From: Saccharina japonica
Lineage: Eukaryota > Sar > Phaeophyceae > Laminariales > Laminariaceae
DNA length: 64,000 bases
Reading direction: 5' to 3'
Assembly: GCA_008828725.1 (NCBI GenBank)
Contig: MEHQ01003653.1
Location: 1-64,000, forward strand
The notes under the pieces are model-generated. The model saw only the letters and a list, made by a program, of their open reading frames with translations. It had not been told where the DNA came from and searched no databases. Each line of letters begins with the position of its first letter. The stretch's first letter is position 1. Shown here piece after piece: positions 44,968 to 56,491 of this stretch. The translations under genes and the position numbers were made by a program.

Positions 44968-47182
44968 CAATGAAAAAAGGGGCGCGAGGTGATGTTGGAA
45001 AGAAGAGGCACACAAATTGAGCGCGACGAGATTGCGCGTTTTGGAAGATGTCCTTCTCAAGCGTATGGGGGACTGTGGAGGAGAACACTATTGTAGGAGA
45101 TCCAGGCCGCCCTGTACACCGGAATACCTGCGTTTTTAGACACACTCTCGTACTACGAATGTGTCACTACCGGTTCCGAATGGGTTTCTATGTTCATTTG
45201 AAAAACGGACAGTACAAACTTGTTAAATCGTGAAATAGGGTTGGCGCAGTACATCGTGGAACCAACGCGATTAAGGGTAAATTGTGTACTGTCGTAGGAG
45301 CAGTATCGGCAGCGGCAGTGGCGGCAGCAGTTCAAACCGCACCAGCCGCTCCATAGTATGGTCCACGGAAACGAAAGACCAAATATGAAGGGGAAATGGG
45401 TGACCCGCGGACAACTAAACCGCTGGAACCACCACCCGCGCTGGGTATGAGTTTGAAACGGGACGTGAAGGAAAATAATGGTTGCGGAAAACCTGTTTCA
45501 TGCTGGAGCATCGAGCGCTGGTGGTCTACGAGAATCGGAAGCAGGAAGAAGATCTGGAAGAAGAGATAATATAGGAGGTAGTAGACGGGCAATGACCAAG
45601 GAGAATATCAGATGGGTGAGCACCACGAACGCCGCGGCCGTAACAAAAACCAGAAGACTCGGAACAGGCCGCGACAGGAGTGATGACCTACCCCCCTGAC
45701 CACGACGGCGTTGTTCATAACGCTGGAATGCAGAGAGGTAAAGCTTGTGAAAAGCATTATTCCCGGTCTATTCGTGCGGCTATCATGTGAAGAGATTACT
45801 GGTGGGTGTATTCCATCAACGTATCAACTTTGATCAGTCATGAAGCTGCCCCCCGTGGGTGACTCGCTTGAGTCTTTAATATTTTCGGTATACCTCGTAC
45901 CTTGTAATTGTTATGCCTCTCACATATAAAACATAGAGTATACGAGGGTTTTGATGTAACCGTAAGGGTGTTGACCGGTTTCTGCGGTTTAGAGAGTTAG
46001 GATTAACGATTTCAGGAAAGTGTTGTGGCCTCGGAGTTTGCTTTTGAAAATCGGTGTTTGCCGTTCAGTAGATAAGACGTAGTAACTATAATGCGTTGCA
46101 TTATTGCACAACACCTCCTTTCGTCGTCTATTCTCCGGACAGATATATACGATTAATATCAAAGTAGATACGAGTACGATGAGTATGATACGTGTATTCA
46201 TCCTCTGCGATAGCTGGATGGAGAATATTTACACTAGTGGAGCGGCAGGACGTGTTGGTTCCTGCAAACGAGGGTATTCTATACTTGTTTTTTTCGGGTA
46301 GATAACATCGTATTCGTTCAGATTGTTCTGGTCGATAATTCGAAATATGTCGAAGGCCTATAACCTTGTTTGTTTGTGGACCTTTCGGGACTTGGCAGAG
46401 ACTGAGAATCATACAAATACTTGTAGCAATCTATATGTTTGTTCGGTATAGGTATTTAAACCCTTTTTGACGATGCCGGTTTAGGTGTAATTACCGGGGC
46501 GTTCCCCTATTACGACCGCGTTGTGCTGATGACGGAAAATAGGTTGAAGTTACCGTAATTTTGGGGTATTTGCGATTATGCTGATTATTGATGGTACCAC
46601 CGACGGCATATCAACGTTGGAGATTCTGGCGTTTGTGTTACGATTCCAGAATTGGCGTTTAAAGTTTAGGCGCCGACCGAAGATACTTTCGTCAGTGATT
46701 AATCTGCAACTGCGCCGTGTGTTGTAACTAACAGGGAGGATGGACGCTGAAGCTTGTAGAAAGATGCGAGTACGATGCCGGTGGTTGATAGTGTTGGGAT
46801 TTGTCAGCAGCAGAAAAACTTTGTTGTTATATTAAACCGCAACCAACTACTATGAGCGAATTACAATGGCGTGGTGCCGTGCTCTATGGTCTGGTATGAT
46901 ACGCAAAGACAGAGGTCTGCGTGTGACTGGAAGGAACTTGATTTACCGGGGGAGGCCTTTGGTGGGGTCCTGAGAATGTATTCTCCACCTGCTTGAGAGG
47001 ATGTGAGGCTCCGTACGAGGTAGAAAATACGAGACCGGATGTGTGAACTTCCTTCTTGGCCAAGAGCCCATACTTCCGGTCCACCTGATGAAAAGAAGGC
47101 TCTGACTTGGCCATAAATTCGCAACTGGAAACCGTTTTTCTTGTTGGATGTTGCTGGTGTTGCCATGCGTTTGTCTCAACAG
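44968..47182. other. Intron-like stretch
   Basis: It contains a moderately GC-rich patch around 45290-45680 with open frames on both strands that I could not relate to any family. No propeller-type exon was found. Confidence 0.35.
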
Positions 47183-47198
47183 GTGTCGCCAATGTCAG

Positions 47199-47271
47199 CA
47201 CCACCGCTGCGACTACTGTTTGGACGGCGATGAAGGTGGATACGGACGGCACTATCATTTGGGAGTGGCAG
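47199..47271 (+). CDS. SBBP-like beta-propeller gene, exon 1 (second half of a repeat)
   Basis: The acceptor AATGTCAG (or CAACAG 16 bp earlier, giving start 47183) and donor GGCAG|GTACGG bound 24 codons ending AMKVDTDGTIIWEWQ. This is the second half of the repeat: compare FKLDADMNLLWKWQ in the exon at 56324. The intron is phase 0 at the 3' end, as in the other exons. Confidence 0.68.
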
Positions 47272-49111
47272 GTACGGTTCGAAATTAAAGATACAAGTTC
47301 GGGCAATATCCGTCCAGAGTGTTCGGTTACGGAGTTGGCGCACCCTCAGCGGGCGGTAGCACGGACTCGCGGTGGAGGGGGTTTTGACGTATGTATGGCT
47401 TCCGGAACGCACGTAAATAGCTGAGTGTTATGATAGTGACGCTCGTGGGCAATTTCGGAAACACAAGAGAAGGAAGAATCGCGCGGAGTGTCCCCTCGCA
47501 CGGCCTCCTTCGAGGAACTCATACCTACAGCAAGTGTCCCAGTACGCACATTACTACTGCAGTGTGGGAACATCAATATACACCATACGTATACAAACCG
47601 TGGCAACCGTACAGCAAGAGTGACGTACGTCTGGGGTGAGGGCGCACATCATCATTTGCACACGTATCGCGCTTGAATCCTTGATTTTTGAGTGAGTGAC
47701 CAAAACATGGCTCACCGCAGCGTAATTAAGGGCGTCGAAATTGACATTTTCTCTGATATGTGTGGGTGCTTGCAATCTACATAGTTTTTGGAGTCTTGGC
47801 ATCGAAATTGACTTCATTTTGGAATGGAGACCCCATTGCGATAATTTCAATGACGAAGTCGAATGTAACGTGACTTATTTGATGGGGGGTTAAATTTCAC
47901 TTCATCTCTGTGTTCGGGCCGAAACTGACTTTGTTTGTGTTTATAAATCGAAATTGACTTGCTCGTGTGGAGGATCGTAATTATTTTGATTAAAGTACAG
48001 AGAGGAGAGCGGGCTTCAATATTGAGTGAAAATACTAACATTTGGTTTTAGTCTCTAGATCGAAATTGACTTGGTTATTGCGTCCGGGCCGCGAAATTAC
48101 TTCAGATTAGAGTAAGGGTCGAAATTAGTTTGAATGCAGTCTTTATTTATGTCAAAATATTGTTTTTAATTTAGTCTTGATCGGATTTAACTGGTTCGTT
48201 GTGTACGGGGCATATTTTTAGTGCGGGGCTTGATTGAGTTTTTTGTTTTGTTTGCGTGGTCGTAGTTGGTTTAACTTTCGTAAGGGTGGTCCAAAATTGA
48301 CTTCAGTTCAGTGGAATAATCGGCATTCACTGTTTTTGCGTGGGTGATCGAAATCGACTTGATGTTTGTGCAGGTATCTGAATACAAAGTACGCGTGGAG
48401 AAATGAGTGAATATAGGGTTGCGCAGAGTATGCGTGGCGATGGTGTGGCTGTTTCCTATGTTTGTTTGTCCGGGGAGGTAATCGTGAATCACCTCAATAT
48501 TAGGCTGTACTCCATCGCTCCTACCCATGGGGCTCACGGTCGTAACCTGACACACAGTAAACGAACCTCGCCGGCAAATAAAACTCCAGGCAGATAACAA
48601 CTCAGAAAAAACGATTGACAACTACTTCGGGCCACCTCCACCGAAGCCGCCATGTCGCGGTGCGATTTGTCGTCGTACGGCTCCCATTTGTCCAATCTAT
48701 ATTGCGCCGTCGACTGCACTGGGTTCGTCGTTAGCCTCCGCACTCGAGTCGATCGCACCAGCGGCGGCAGAGTGCATCACTATTTCGCTGGCATTGAGGT
48801 CGAATCGTCTTTCGACATCGTCGACACGGTTGCCGTTTTTCCTGTAACTTATTTACTACTAAAACGAATTTTGATGGTTTTCCGTTGAATGCTACTTCGG
48901 GCTTCTTAGGCGTATCGCCCAATACTGGATTTACGGATAGCATGCGGTGCTAGGGTCGAGTATAATATACGTTTTGCAGGTAGTATTCTACTGAGAACAC
49001 CTCCTGAGCCAGTGGCCATCCCTACCTATTTTCAGCCCCAAGTTTCTCAAACTAGATTCCCAAACTTATCCTCCCTTCCCTAGTAAAAGTGCGTTTGGAC
49101 TAATGTAACGT
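47272..49111. other. Intron-like stretch with a diverged minisatellite
   Basis: From about 47720 to 48380 the phrase ATCGAAATTGACTT recurs at irregular 40-70 bp spacing with many mutations, indicating an old minisatellite. The rest is unique sequence. Confidence 0.5.
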
Positions 49112-49340
49112 TAAGGTTTGAACTGTTTGTCTCAATATTATCTGACCGGTTAAGCTGCTCAAGTGAGAAAGTCACGGTTGATATTTAATTTTTACAAGTA
49201 TCTTTGCTTTAGGACAAGCGGTTGCGCCAACAAACTTCTTTGAAGTCGTGTTTCGGGCGGGATGTGGAGGTCGTCATGTGATAAACTCAGAAACCAAGGC
49301 ACGACCCCTATATGGCACTGCTCTTTGTTCGCGCCTTTCC
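49112..49340 (+). repeat. Intron segment duplicated at 53812-54040
   Basis: Shared landmarks in order are CTCAATATT, TCTGACCGGTT, GTGAG, TATTTTTG-type text, GAAGTCGTGTTTCGGG / GAAGTCATGTTTCAGG and TCATGTGATAAACTCAGAAA / TCATGTAAAGAGCTCAGAAA. Identity is perhaps 65-70 percent. This suggests that the propeller exons were duplicated together with intron DNA. Confidence 0.65.
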
Positions 49341-49793
49341 ACCTTACGCAGCGTGTTTCAACCGACTGCCATTTATCCTTCAGCTTTAATGTATATCTTA
49401 CGTGCGATGTACGTTGTTTTGTTTTCGTTTTCTTGCGTTAATCTGTTTTTTATGTATGTGGTGTGTTGGCATGTACATGTTTTTTTCGTTGTATTCTGGT
49501 ACGATGGCTATCCTACCGCATCAACTGCAATCTTCTCCGCACGGCAAAGGTTTATCTCGCTGTCGTAGTTTGTGACTACACGGCAGGTACATTTCCAGGA
49601 TTAAGGACCAGCACGGAAACTGGGTGAGCCAGACGATTTACGACGGGTATGAATATCGGTTTAATTTGATTATCGAACCCAGCCACACCCACTTCGACAC
49701 CCATAACCACAACCACACCCACACCCACACACACATAGTTTGTGGATGTGTTGAAGTTTGTATTGTTTGTCTTTTTCATCATGGACCACACAG
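49341..49793 (-). repeat. Intron with an old microsatellite-linked repeat
   Basis: The part at about 49555-49740 is a diverged copy of the family (CTGTCGTAGTTTGTGACTAC, GGTTTAATTTG, CACACCCACACC) ending in a CA-rich run, just upstream of the next propeller exon. Confidence 0.6.
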
Positions 49794-49940
49794 GATGAAA
49801 TCAAGGGCAGCGATGACGACTTACTCTACGGAGCTGCCATGAGCAGCCAAGATGGATCGGTGGTCTTGGCAGGAACCGCGGATACTGACTTCCAAGTGAT
49901 CAAGCTGGATGCCTTCGGCAAATTCGTGTGGCGCTTTGAG
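49794..49940 (+). CDS. SBBP-like beta-propeller gene, exon 2 (one repeat)
   Basis: A 147-bp exon with phase-0 borders (CACACAG|GAT...GAG|GTATTG) encoding 49 residues: LLYGAAMSSQDGSVVLAG, then FQVIKLDAFGKFVWRFE. This is a complete repeat: a blade start around DGSVVLAG, the KLD turn, and the closing aromatic W-R-F. The pattern matches SBBP-type beta-propeller repeats, which usually occur several in a row and fold into secreted or surface propellers; the location of this protein is unknown. Confidence 0.78.
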
Positions 49941-51178
49941 GTATTGTGCCACCGTTACATTCCCTTCGTGACACCACGTCAGCGTAGCAGGAAATCGTAC
50001 GATGCGCGTTCGGGAACTAATCCGTTTGACGTCACATCGAAATTTCCGATGCATATTTTTCCGTAAATTCCCGAGCTTCCCCGAATTCGAAGGGTGAAAT
50101 ATGAACAAATCATCTGCTCGAAATACCAAGTATCAAAATTGTATTAAATTAGTTTATCGATGACCACAATAGCTTTTCAACCGTATCGAGTTTCATGTTT
50201 GTTATATTCACTCACGGATGAACATCGAGGTTCGAGTGGCCATGTATCATGTATTTTGGATGTCGAGTGTCCTTCGTTTACGGAACGGATCTGAATCCTC
50301 AGGCGCCTCGAAGCGTATCACCATCCTTACCTGCCTTTGTGCCTGATACGCTTCTTAGTGTTTGCCAGCTAGGAATTGTGCCTACCGCCGATGTGTAGCA
50401 TATCTCGTCACAGGCTGTGCATCGTGTATTTGCAATCACAACGCTCGTTCTGATTTCTGGACCAATGATTAAACTGGGATTAGACCCATCAAACCTCCGG
50501 ATTCGTGCAATAAATTGCTATTTCATTACACAGGGACCATAGACTTTGGACCGTCACCTAGTGACCATGCGTTGTTTAGCCTTCTAGCATGGAGATTATG
50601 TCCGAAACTCACGTTTCTATTTAAAATATATTCGTATACGTGTAGCGATCGAGCGGAACTTAGCAAAACACAATGAATTCTGTTCGATGTTTGTCCGATC
50701 ATTCTCTCGCATATGGTATGGATACCGATGGACACCATATACTGGTACGTATTGCCAGTTATTGTTTTATCGGAGAGTTATCGCCCGAACAGCACAGGCG
50801 TTTCCCCCGCTCTGCAACGCCACAAGCTCACCTGCATTCGTCATGGATACCGAAACCGAACCTCACGGAAAACGACTCAAGTCCGATTTCGGTATCTCAC
50901 AACAAAACATAAAAGTTGACGGGTTCGGTGCCTGAATTGTATCGACACGAAAATACCACAGATCGGTATTTGCCATCGCTCGACAAGGCTGCCCCCCACA
51001 TGGCCCATGTCCCATATAACTGCATATAACACCTAAACGCGGATAAATATGGCCCACAACTCGAGCTTTATCGAGCATTCAGCACGCGTAGGGCTGCTCG
51101 TGCTGTGTTCGTGCTTTGTGCCTGCCCTCCGTTTGTCGTTCGTTGTTTTTTGTATCGTCCCCCTATTCATACGGCTAT
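49941..51178. other. Intron-like stretch
   Basis: Unique sequence, no exon recognised. Confidence 0.35.
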
Positions 51179-51280
51179 TACGGGGTGCCGTAGTAAATTG
51201 ACCCACGGCACACGCAAAAACCTGTATAATTCACGTTTGTTCCCAACCGTATTTGATCTTCTTTACTATGGCTCCTCATA
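51179..51280. mobile_element. Diverged relative of the 103-bp MITE
   Basis: The left end TACGGGGTGCCGTAGTAAAT and right end TTTACTATGGCTCCTCATA correspond to the ends of the element at 3756-3858, and the length (102 bp) is nearly the same. No target-site duplication survives. Confidence 0.6.
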
Positions 51281-51717
51281 AATCAGTAGAGAAACAAAGG
51301 TGGGGACTTTCCGACTTATTGGGTTTCCTGCGTTAGAGAAAGGCATGTTCATTGCGAAGTATAATGGTTTTAAGTGGGCCGCTTGCTTTTGTATACCGTA
51401 TGCCCTTGTGCCTCGTTATCTGTAACTCTGAGTCGTGCAACGCAGGGTCGCGAGGTACATGCACACGAAAACATGGCGGTACAGCCAGTCCCTCTCGACG
51501 ATGTCGACGGCGAAATTATTTATCTTTGGTACAGTTTCGTACACAATAGTATGATTGATGCTTTACGACTTGACGTCGTCACCGACCCGCGCGTTTCCGC
51601 AAGGTGGCCAGAGACACCACGAAGTGGTCCATGCCGCCTTGGTCTATTTAATGAAGGTAAATCTCCAACACTAATAATATCGGTGTCAGCTACATTGTTA
51701 GCCTTATGGATGATTTC

Positions 51718-53390
51718 AAGGTCAGGTTCTGCAGGGTACCTACAGAACCATACCCGGGGTATTTACCCGGGAAATACCCTACAGAGAACTTCTGTGAGTT
51801 CTGTAAGGGTTTTATACCCGTACCCGGAACTTCTGTAAGTTCTGTAAGACCTTCATACCCTACAGAGAACTTCTGCAAGTTCTGTACTCCCCGTTTAATA
51901 ATACCCGGGGTACCGGTACAACGTGTTTGTACCTGCCCGGAACTTCTGTGAGTTCTGTACGCCCGTGCCACAATACCGGGAACTTCTGTGAGTTCTGTAA
52001 GGGTTTTATACCCTAACCCGGAACTTCTGTAAGTTCTGTAAGACATCCATACCCGTACCCGGAACTTCTGTAAGTTCTGTAACACCTTGGGCACAATACC
52101 CCGGGTAAGGGTATTCCCTCGGCACAATACCCTGTGTGCAGGTACAGATTAGAGTATCGTTGAGGATGTCAGGACACGGTCAGTCGAGGGAAAATGAGCA
52201 TCGGTCAAGGGTGTGGATTCGAGTGTTCCACACAAAAACCTAGTATTTTGGCGTCAGTCAAGGATAAAAAAAGAAAAATCGCCGTCAGTCAAGGTGTGAA
52301 AGTGCCGTCTCCTGACATATTTTGAGGAGTGATGTTATTCATTCTGACGTCATATCTCATCAGTGACACACACTAAAAACGAAATTACGAAGTTAAATTA
52401 CATTGTACAACCCACCTCACTCACAACCACACATGAACCGAGCACACAAGTACGTGGATTTTGATTTGGGGGGTAAATCTATGACCGCGGAAGTCATCCC
52501 CATAAAGTTGGAACGGTCCTTACCGTGAAAATCGTAAAAGACAGCTATAACAGAAATTAGTTACAATGGTACATGCATGGTATATACGCGTTAGTACCGG
52601 TATAATAGTGTGTCATGTTTGAAGTACACAAATCGCAGTATTTCGAAATGCATTTTATGTATATTTTTTGAGGAGTACATTTGCAGTTTTTTCGTCCCCT
52701 TGAGATGGGGATTTACCAGGGTATCACCGGAACTTCTATAAGTTCTGTACGCCTGTGCCTCAATCGGAACTTCTGTGAGTTCTGTACGCCCGGGCCACAA
52801 TCGGAACTTCTGTGAGTTCTGTACGACCGGGCCACAATCGGAGCTTCTGTGAGTTCTGTACGCCCGTTCCACATTTTATACCCGGAACTTCTGTAAGTTC
52901 TGTACGCCCGTGTCACAATACCCGGAATTTCTGATTTTTGTGAGTTCTGTGCGACCTTCATACCCGTACCCGGAACTTCTGTAAGTTCTGTGCGACCAAG
53001 CCACAATACCCGGGATACCGGTACAACGTGTTTATACCTGCCTGGAACTTCTGTGAGTTCTGTACACCCGTGCCACAATACCCGGAACTTCTGTGAGTTC
53101 TGTAAGGGTTTTATACCCGTACCCGGAACTTCTGTAAGTTCTGTACGACCTTCATACCCTACAGATAACTTCTGTAAGTTCTGTACTCCCCGTTTCACAA
53201 TACCCGGGGTACCGGTACAACGTGTTTGTACCTGCCCGGAACTTCTGTGAGTTCTGTATGCCCGGGCCACAATACCCGGAACTTCTGTGAGTTATGTAAG
53301 GGTTTTATACCCTAACCCGGAACTTCTGTAAGTTCTGTAAGACACCCATACCCTGACCCTAAATCCACAAACCCTACAGAACCTGACCTT
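51718..53390. mobile_element. 1.67 kb TIR element filled with a GAACTTCTGTRAGTTC minisatellite
   Basis: The ends are AAGGTCAGGTTCTGYAGGG in inverted orientation with one mismatch, and the 10-bp direct repeat GGATGATTTC flanks it exactly (51708-51717 and 53391-53400). Two minisatellite blocks (about 51750-52110 and 52725-53345) consist of GGAACTTCTGTRAGTTCTGT linked by CCCG..ACAATACCCG spacers; each core can fold as GAACTT/AAGTTC. The central 0.6 kb is single copy. It lies between two propeller exons and has no coding capacity. Confidence 0.9.
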
Positions 53391-53811
53391 GGATGATTTC
53401 GCTGTGTGAACTGAAGTCCTTGGCTCGGTGTGAACTTGACGTGAATCTCGGTCATACCTTTTGCGTTCTTTGTGTGTCCAATGACGTTAACTAGTGTCTG
53501 AGGCGAACCTTTCAAGTGCGACCCCCCCCCTCAGCCAACGGGGGTCTGTTATGCCTCGATTCGCTAGCTTGACTTCACTAGAAACGTCAGCGGGCATATG
53601 ACTGATCAAACGGTCAAATACATACCAGGTTCCACGTAATATTTTTCCCTTGGGGATCCAACCTACACCTCACGTGCATGAGTGTTGCGAGCGATCTCCT
53701 ACTGTGTAGCTTGATACAGGTATATATAATTTGTTGGTAAGCCGCAGCGAACGCCGTTGCCTTGAGTACAGGAATTAGAGCAATCCCACGGTAGGGGTAC
53801 CACGTTTAGGC

Positions 53812-54040
53812 TCAATATTTTCTGACCGGTTGTTCTCCTCACGTGAGTAACCACCGCAAACTCTTATTATTCAACTGGTATATTTGTTTTTGGACTACCG
53901 CATTGGAAGGTTTGGTCGGGTTGCGCGAACGGATGCTTCCGAAGTCATGTTTCAGGTGAGATATTGAGTTCCTCATGTAAAGAGCTCAGAAAATTCCGCT
54001 CTGCCCCTACCGTGGGATGGCTCAATAATGGTACGTTCGC
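53812..54040 (+). repeat. Second copy of the duplicated intron segment
   Basis: See 49112-49340. It lies between propeller exons 2 and 3 in the same orientation. Confidence 0.65.
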
Positions 54041-56323
54041 GGCCCGTAGGTATGTGCTTGTAGTCTTCTGTCGCGCCACCTCCTAGACTGGTATATAATC
54101 ACTGGTTATACGCCAGGGGAATGTGCTGTTACTGTTACAGTGCGAGAACAGCCATCATGATTCGAGTATTAACAAAACCTAGAAGAAGGAGATTAAATGC
54201 CAAGGACGAACCAAGCCCCTTTCAATGCCTTTCGTCCGCCTTCCGAGCCGTTCGCGGGAGGTGTGTTAATTATGATAGTGATACCCACAGCCGCTACAGA
54301 GATCGCATATCATATACCTCGCAGCTCATTGGTAATGCCACAATCGATACTGCTGGGTACTGCATGCTGCGTGTATTCGTATTTTCGTAGATTGTGTAAA
54401 CCCCTGTAATATTTCTCCGACGGTACATTCAGCTGGCGCGATTGTCGTCAAGACCAACCACATAACGAGACTGTTCCGGTACTATTACCTAATTTGACAA
54501 CCTTGACTATCGAGTAATGCACAAAACAACAAATACCAACGTTTTTCGGGAACCCACGAAATACCGGAACCGATACCGGAATGGATTACGACCGACGGTG
54601 TCGTACCTATTCACCGATCGTCCTTTTCGGAGTCGCTATCTGTGACTGCCTACATCTCGCATGAAATAAAGCAAATGGAAGATCGAAGAACGCCGGTGAT
54701 GGCGCAGTGTTTTTATGATATGACCATGTGTTTGTTTCGGCGTTTTACAACAAGGAGAAAGTTCTTAATCCAGTGTCGACAAATACACAACACATTAAAT
54801 TGAACTGCCTCCAACTGTATCAAACGTGCAAAGAGTTCCGAGCGTTCTTCCGTCGAGGTTGGATCATAAGTTGACTACGTGATGTCGATCGCGAAAGCTT
54901 TATGTCCGTGTAGTCTCCAGATCGTCTAGAACAGTCAATACAACAAACATTCGATAGTTTGCATTGTTGTCAATGTATTCACAACCATGAATCCGAACGG
55001 TTTGTTTAACATAGTTGTCGTGGGGCTTTTTTAGAGTACATCGGGAAACGCACGCACTCTCAACACAATCGTGTAGATTCAGCGATCGCAGGTGCGTTGA
55101 GCTGGCGTCCAAGATCTGCATCGCGGAGATTTCAAACCGGCACACTTTTTCCCAAGCGCTTGACACACAGACCCTACACGTCAAGCACGTGCTTCACCCC
55201 GCACATTATATCCAAGTACTTCAGATAATTTGTGCCTGCCCCAAACATCACATATTATCAATGCCATCTTTATATATCCGATGCGTTACATAGCTATGTT
55301 TTTCACACGAAACTGGAGAAGTATCACTGGCCAGGAATTCCATGCTCTGTACTGTTTTTGGTACACGTATATTTTTAGGAAGCGCGGGGGGGTCGTCTAA
55401 CACTACCTTAACGTTCCAACACTACGAGCTGGTTCAGGCACATCACCCCAAATGTCGTCAGTTACGAATGCCGCATGCAATAGCAACTCCAATGTCACAT
55501 ATTTGGTATCATACTGACCGCCATGAACGGTGGAAGAGGGTGACATCGCCAGAGTTTTGTTTGAGGAACTAGAACTGGCGCTACAGCTGAAAATATGGCC
55601 CGACCAATCACAGCCCTTCAAAGAGGTCAACAAGACTAAGGCGTTTCCGTGAGGAAACGTTTTTTCCCCTCAATTGTCTTTTCTAAACCAACCGCTTCAC
55701 GGTGGTCCAAGGCATGTTTGTACAACGTTTCGCGCAATTATTCAAAGATCTGACTGCGTATGATCATATTAAGTCATCGTTAAAGCCCAAAATCGAATAT
55801 TAACTGAAACTAAGAAATTACGAGGCAACTCCCGTTTTTGCACTTTTAACGCACAAAAGTCAAAATGTCCACGCTGGTTTTTGGGGGATCGACCCTGAAA
55901 TTTAGCACACGTGTATTATGCGCCCTACGCGAGGCTTTAACGAATAGGTTTTTTTGCTTCTTTTTTTTGTCGGAGTTTTTGGATCTCTTAAGTCCCAAAT
56001 TTCGCAAATTTCCCAAACAAAATACAAAACAAACAATATCTGGCGGAAAACAAAAAAACCTATTATGTTAACGGCTTGGATAGGGCGCATAAAACACGTG
56101 TGCCAAATTTCAGAGCCTATCTCTAAAACACGGCGTGTACATTAGCTACTGAATAAGTTTTAGGCGCTTTGCTTGAACCGGCCTGTATCACGAACTTAAT
56201 TCGGACTTAGAGTGTCTAACCTTACCAAGAACTAAACTAATCAACACGATTCTGTTTACGATTCTTCCTGTGAGCATCCCATGCCTACCGCACCCGCTTT
56301 ATCGCCAACGCTTGCCTATCCAG
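54041..56323. other. Intron-like stretch
   Basis: It includes a perfect 7-bp stem with a GTGA loop followed by T residues (CGTTTCC / GGAAACG, 55642-55665). No exon was recognised. Confidence 0.4.
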
Positions 56324-56491
56324 GACGGAACACCGTACGTAGATGCTGCTGATGGAATCGCCGTAGGGGATGACGGATCCGTGGTGGTGGCGGGGGGAAC
56401 CGGTGGGGAGTGGGACATACCAAGATTAGGAGGCTGGGATTTCGCCGCCTTCAAACTGGACGCCGACATGAATCTGCTCTGGAAGTGGCAG
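56324..56491 (+). CDS. SBBP-like beta-propeller gene, exon 3 (one repeat)
   Basis: A 168-bp exon, exactly 56 codons, with phase-0 borders (CTATCCAG|GAC and TGGCAG|GTGACT). It reads DGTPYVDAADGIAVGDDGSV and FAAFKLDADMNLLWKWQ. The DDGSVVVAGG turn and the KLD...W-x-W end align with the exons at 49794 and 59260. A Gly/Trp-rich insertion (TGGEWDIPRLGGW) separates the two halves. Confidence 0.85.

Noticed and set aside
51690..53270. Frames with RTELTEVPG peptide repeats over the GAACTTCTGT array
   Set aside because: The peptide repeat follows the DNA unit on both strands equally; unit length and spacing vary without frame constraint.
55642..55665. Stem-loop followed by a T run resembling an intrinsic terminator
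   Set aside because: The setting is a eukaryotic intron-like region with no upstream RNA gene; a 7-bp stem with a T run is expected by chance at this scale.
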